Shown here piece after piece: positions 61,169 to 64,000 of a stretch of 64,000 nucleotides of DNA (the stretch's first letter is position 1; every line of letters starts with the position of its first letter). Position numbers and translations under genes: made by a program. Origin of the DNA: Owenia fusiformis (lineage: Eukaryota; Annelida; Polychaeta; Sabellida; Oweniidae); assembly GCA_903813345.2 (NCBI GenBank), contig CAIIXF020000012.1:8145615-8209614 (forward strand). Reading direction: 5' to 3'. Below the pieces are notes generated by a model that was not told the origin of the DNA, made no database searches, and saw only the letters and a list, made by a program, of their open reading frames with translations.

Positions 61169-61578
61169 AAGAATGCAGATTTCATGTAATGATTTACGTT
61201 CATGTAAACAAGGAAAGTACATATAATCCCCATATAAAACACTGGCCTACGTGACATGTAAACACAGGTTCAAATTGAAATATAGAAAATTTTCAACATA
61301 GCATTTGCTTCTGTGTTCTGTATGCCCCTCTACCTGCTTAATAAGGCAATGTATCTTCAAATAAAACCTTAGCCAAGTAGATAAGGGTCTCTGGAACACT
61401 TTTGTAAATAGTTTTCACAAGCAATTTTATTCCCGGACGCCCAAACATGTCAGGAACACATATATATTTGAATGATCTTGATTGGACATCAGGTTGCAGA
61501 GAAATCGTATTTTTACTGAGTGGATTATTGAATTTCATAGATCTAGAGGCCCTTCAGGAGTGGAAAACCTTAAATTAT

Positions 61579-62910
61579 CAGAGATTAATGTTTCCAAACT
61601 GTTTTGAAACAAACTAACGTCTTGTTTTCAACCTACACCTTGCTCCTTTCTGTCGTATTTAATAAAACAAAAATAGTATATCACGGAGGGATACGAACCA
61701 CTCACCTGGGACTTGGTTATTCACTAGCGCCATAGGCGTTCTACTATTCTGGATACAACTGACGAGAGTGATTTAAGTGGAGACAAAAGTGAGGATCATT
61801 TTAAATTGGCGCTCGGTATAAATATATAATACTTTTGTCTTTCATATCGATAGCTCGTTGGCCTCATGGTTAGCGTGCCTGGCTTCCATTGTCTAGGTTA
61901 GTTGATCGAGACCCGTTCATGTCGAACTTTTTGATTTGCTTGTTGTCAAGATATAATAAGTAGGGCAAAATCCAGAAAAAGTAGATCAAAAATACTCCAA
62001 TGGAGTATAAAATTGTCACCAGGATTCCGGAATGAGACGAATGTTAACTCGTGAAATCTCGGTAGATAAAGTAGGTCAGAACAAGGTTCGGGAATTTCCG
62101 TCATAAGAAGTAGGTCAAAAATACTCCAATGGAGTATAAAATTGTCACCAGGATTCCGAAATACGACGAATCGAATCGGCAAACTTCGGTACAATAATGA
62201 AGTGCATAAAAATCGTGAAACAGGTGTCAGGGGCTTCCCCTCATCTTTCCATAAATGGTTCTAAAAGCCTTATATGGATCTATCACATGACATTCAAAAT
62301 GACGTTCCTATATGGTTCTATGGGCCTTATATGGATCTTTCGAACACGTGACCAAATCAAAATCAAAATCAAAATTTTACCTTGACCATTGGATGGGATT
62401 TCATAGAAAATATCAAAGAAAACATATTCGCGTGATCCTTAAATCACTTAAATTCGATCATTTTATCTTCACCCCTTGATGGAATTTTATGAAAGAAGTT
62501 ATGAAAACACATCATCATGTAAGGGTTTTCACCTAAATTAGCTCGTTTTATCTTGACCCTTCAATTGAATTTCATTGAAAAATGTTTCATGAAAAATATC
62601 ATCATGTTATGATTTGTATTTAAATAAGACCGTTTCATTTAAATACTTGCTGGATAATATTTCATAAAAAAATGCACTTTAAAAATATTTCAGGATTTGC
62701 CTTAATTTATCAATGTAATGTAAGTATTAGATTGACTCTCAAATAGGGTTCTATTTTAACTTTTTTATTGAAATTAATACTAGGCAGGACTCAATCTCTA
62801 AATAGCTATTATAAATTCAACCCTTGGATGTGATTTCGTTGAAAAAAAAATATGACAAGTCCAGAATCAAATGATTTGTCCAGAAACTCTTAAGACCCTG
62901 TTTATGGTAA
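61579..62910. repeat. Giant inverted repeat, right arm
   Basis: Reverse complement of 55750-57091, including the paired 60-bp direct repeats and the tRNA-like boxes. Small indels occur, for example in the copy after 62030 and near 62840. Confidence 0.9.
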
Positions 62911-64000
62911 CTGTCGAGTCTGCTGGACAAAAGGATGTAAGATGAAGTCACAATTCTGATTATTTCATGTACATGAACTATTTTATGATCAAAATTAAAC
63001 ATACAGATGTTTAGGTATTTATAAAACATGAAATAAATTAGTGTATTATTGATTTAATGGTGATTTAGATAATATTAATAATTGTAATATTATGCAGTAT
63101 AACCAAAACACTTTCAAGTGGATGAATTAGCGCATTTCAATAAAATAACACAACACAGAACATATGAGACGCAATGCATATAAAATCGAAACGGCAACCT
63201 GTACGCACAAGTTACACTATACAAATGCATTTAGTTTTCTCACATAAATAATCGTTCAGTTACAGTGTTTACTTAGTCCGTTGCATAGACTACACATCAT
63301 CGAGTAATATGCAATTAATAGTTATATAGCTAGTATTCTATGTTATTATGAACCTCATTAAAATACTCAAATCTGATTGGTTAAGAGCTGCGGGGTCTAT
63401 TGCCATACTTGGCAGCAAGGTCTCGTTCTATCCAGTATTGAAGCAACGAGATCTCCAACCATCCCGTATGCCAAAATACCTATCCTCAAAAAATACTAGG
63501 CTCGGCTTCTGTTTTAGTAGACCCATTCTTTAAAATAAAGTATTTCTCAAGGGAGGTGCAAAGACATGGATATTCTAATTTTACAAAAACGCTATGTACA
63601 ATTTATAGTCGATGATACTTCCTGTATTAAATCTTAAAGATGGCAGCTTACAGAAAATAAGCGTCCCATTTTTGAATGATCAATATTGTTACTGAAGATA
63701 CTAATTAAGATATCAAGACACAAAACCAAACGCTATCAAAAATGAAAACCAAATTATATTTTTGAAACACGGGAATAATGGACTTTTCACTCTCACAAAA
63801 GAAGGAATACAAGGAAATAAAAATAAGATAAGATGGTGATACTGTAAAGCTTGTGAAACTCTTAAAGTTGAAAAATAACACTGTCACAATATTATTCTCT
63901 CGAGTGTTGGAGATAAACATTTATTTCCTACTAAAAAATGTATGTATGCGAAATGTATGATGACTAAAAAGCTAATGCTGACGCACTGTCGTGCACACAA
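62911..64000. other. Right edge of the window, nothing recognised
   Basis: AT-rich. The 61-codon frame at 63348-63533 has no domain features. No repeat recognised. Confidence 0.4.

Larger units (their letters stand above)
57092..61578. other. Core between the giant inverted arms
   Basis: About 4.5 kb of mostly unique sequence with no recognised gene or transposase. It holds a TIR element (57933-58729), a CAT microsatellite (57831-57851), two hairpin MITEs and a fold-back (60744-61168). Confidence 0.6.

Noticed and set aside
62197-62385. A 62-codon frame present identically twice (also 56267-56455, minus strand)
   Set aside because: Identity is explained by the giant inverted repeat; the peptide has no domain features.

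Overview
The window looks like a piece of an animal nuclear genome, AT-rich, with spliced genes (GT..AG introns), many short dispersed transposable elements and frequent TACATGTA-type sequence. Gene content (an animal fumarate-reductase-like flavoprotein, a clathrin-related protein, EGF plus mucin-like membrane proteins, an L1/Tx1-like LINE) fits a marine invertebrate, most likely a lophotrochozoan such as a mollusc or brachiopod. An invertebrate deuterostome cannot be excluded. I see no bacterial-style operons.

Layout. 1-3979: no gene, one fold-back element and one hairpin MITE. 3980-7300 (minus): an L1/Tx1-like LINE with intact ORF1 and a frameshifted, truncated ORF2. 7293-10520: duplicated blocks, then two facing arrays of roughly 160-bp units with AAGATGGCGGCC-like cores. 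10922-13160: a nest of elements (SINE, mariner-derived fold-back, hAT-like MITE) between matching inverted ends. 15909-19571 (minus): a three-exon soluble fumarate reductase. 19957-30761 (plus): a ten-exon gene for a clathrin terminal-domain propeller followed by a long disordered basic tail in place of the clathrin leg. The two genes are head to head with 385 bp between start codons. 36769-43271 and 50374-55647 (both plus): tandem paralogues with the same three-exon plan (signal peptide plus EGF; Thr-rich mucin-like stalk; transmembrane segment plus conserved basic/Cys core and acidic tail). 55750-62910: a giant inverted repeat with about 1.34-kb arms, starting about 100 bp after the second paralogue.

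The most novel protein-level items are the clathrin-propeller protein without a leg and the EGF-mucin-transmembrane pair, which I do not recognise as a named family. The most novel DNA-level items are the regularly spaced ACCGACAATTGTCGGT palindromes in the first intron of the clathrin-like gene, the facing 160-bp arrays, the giant inverted repeat, and several datable nested insertions. Gene models were built by hand from reading frame, splice sites, phase and remembered family alignments; no database search was run.
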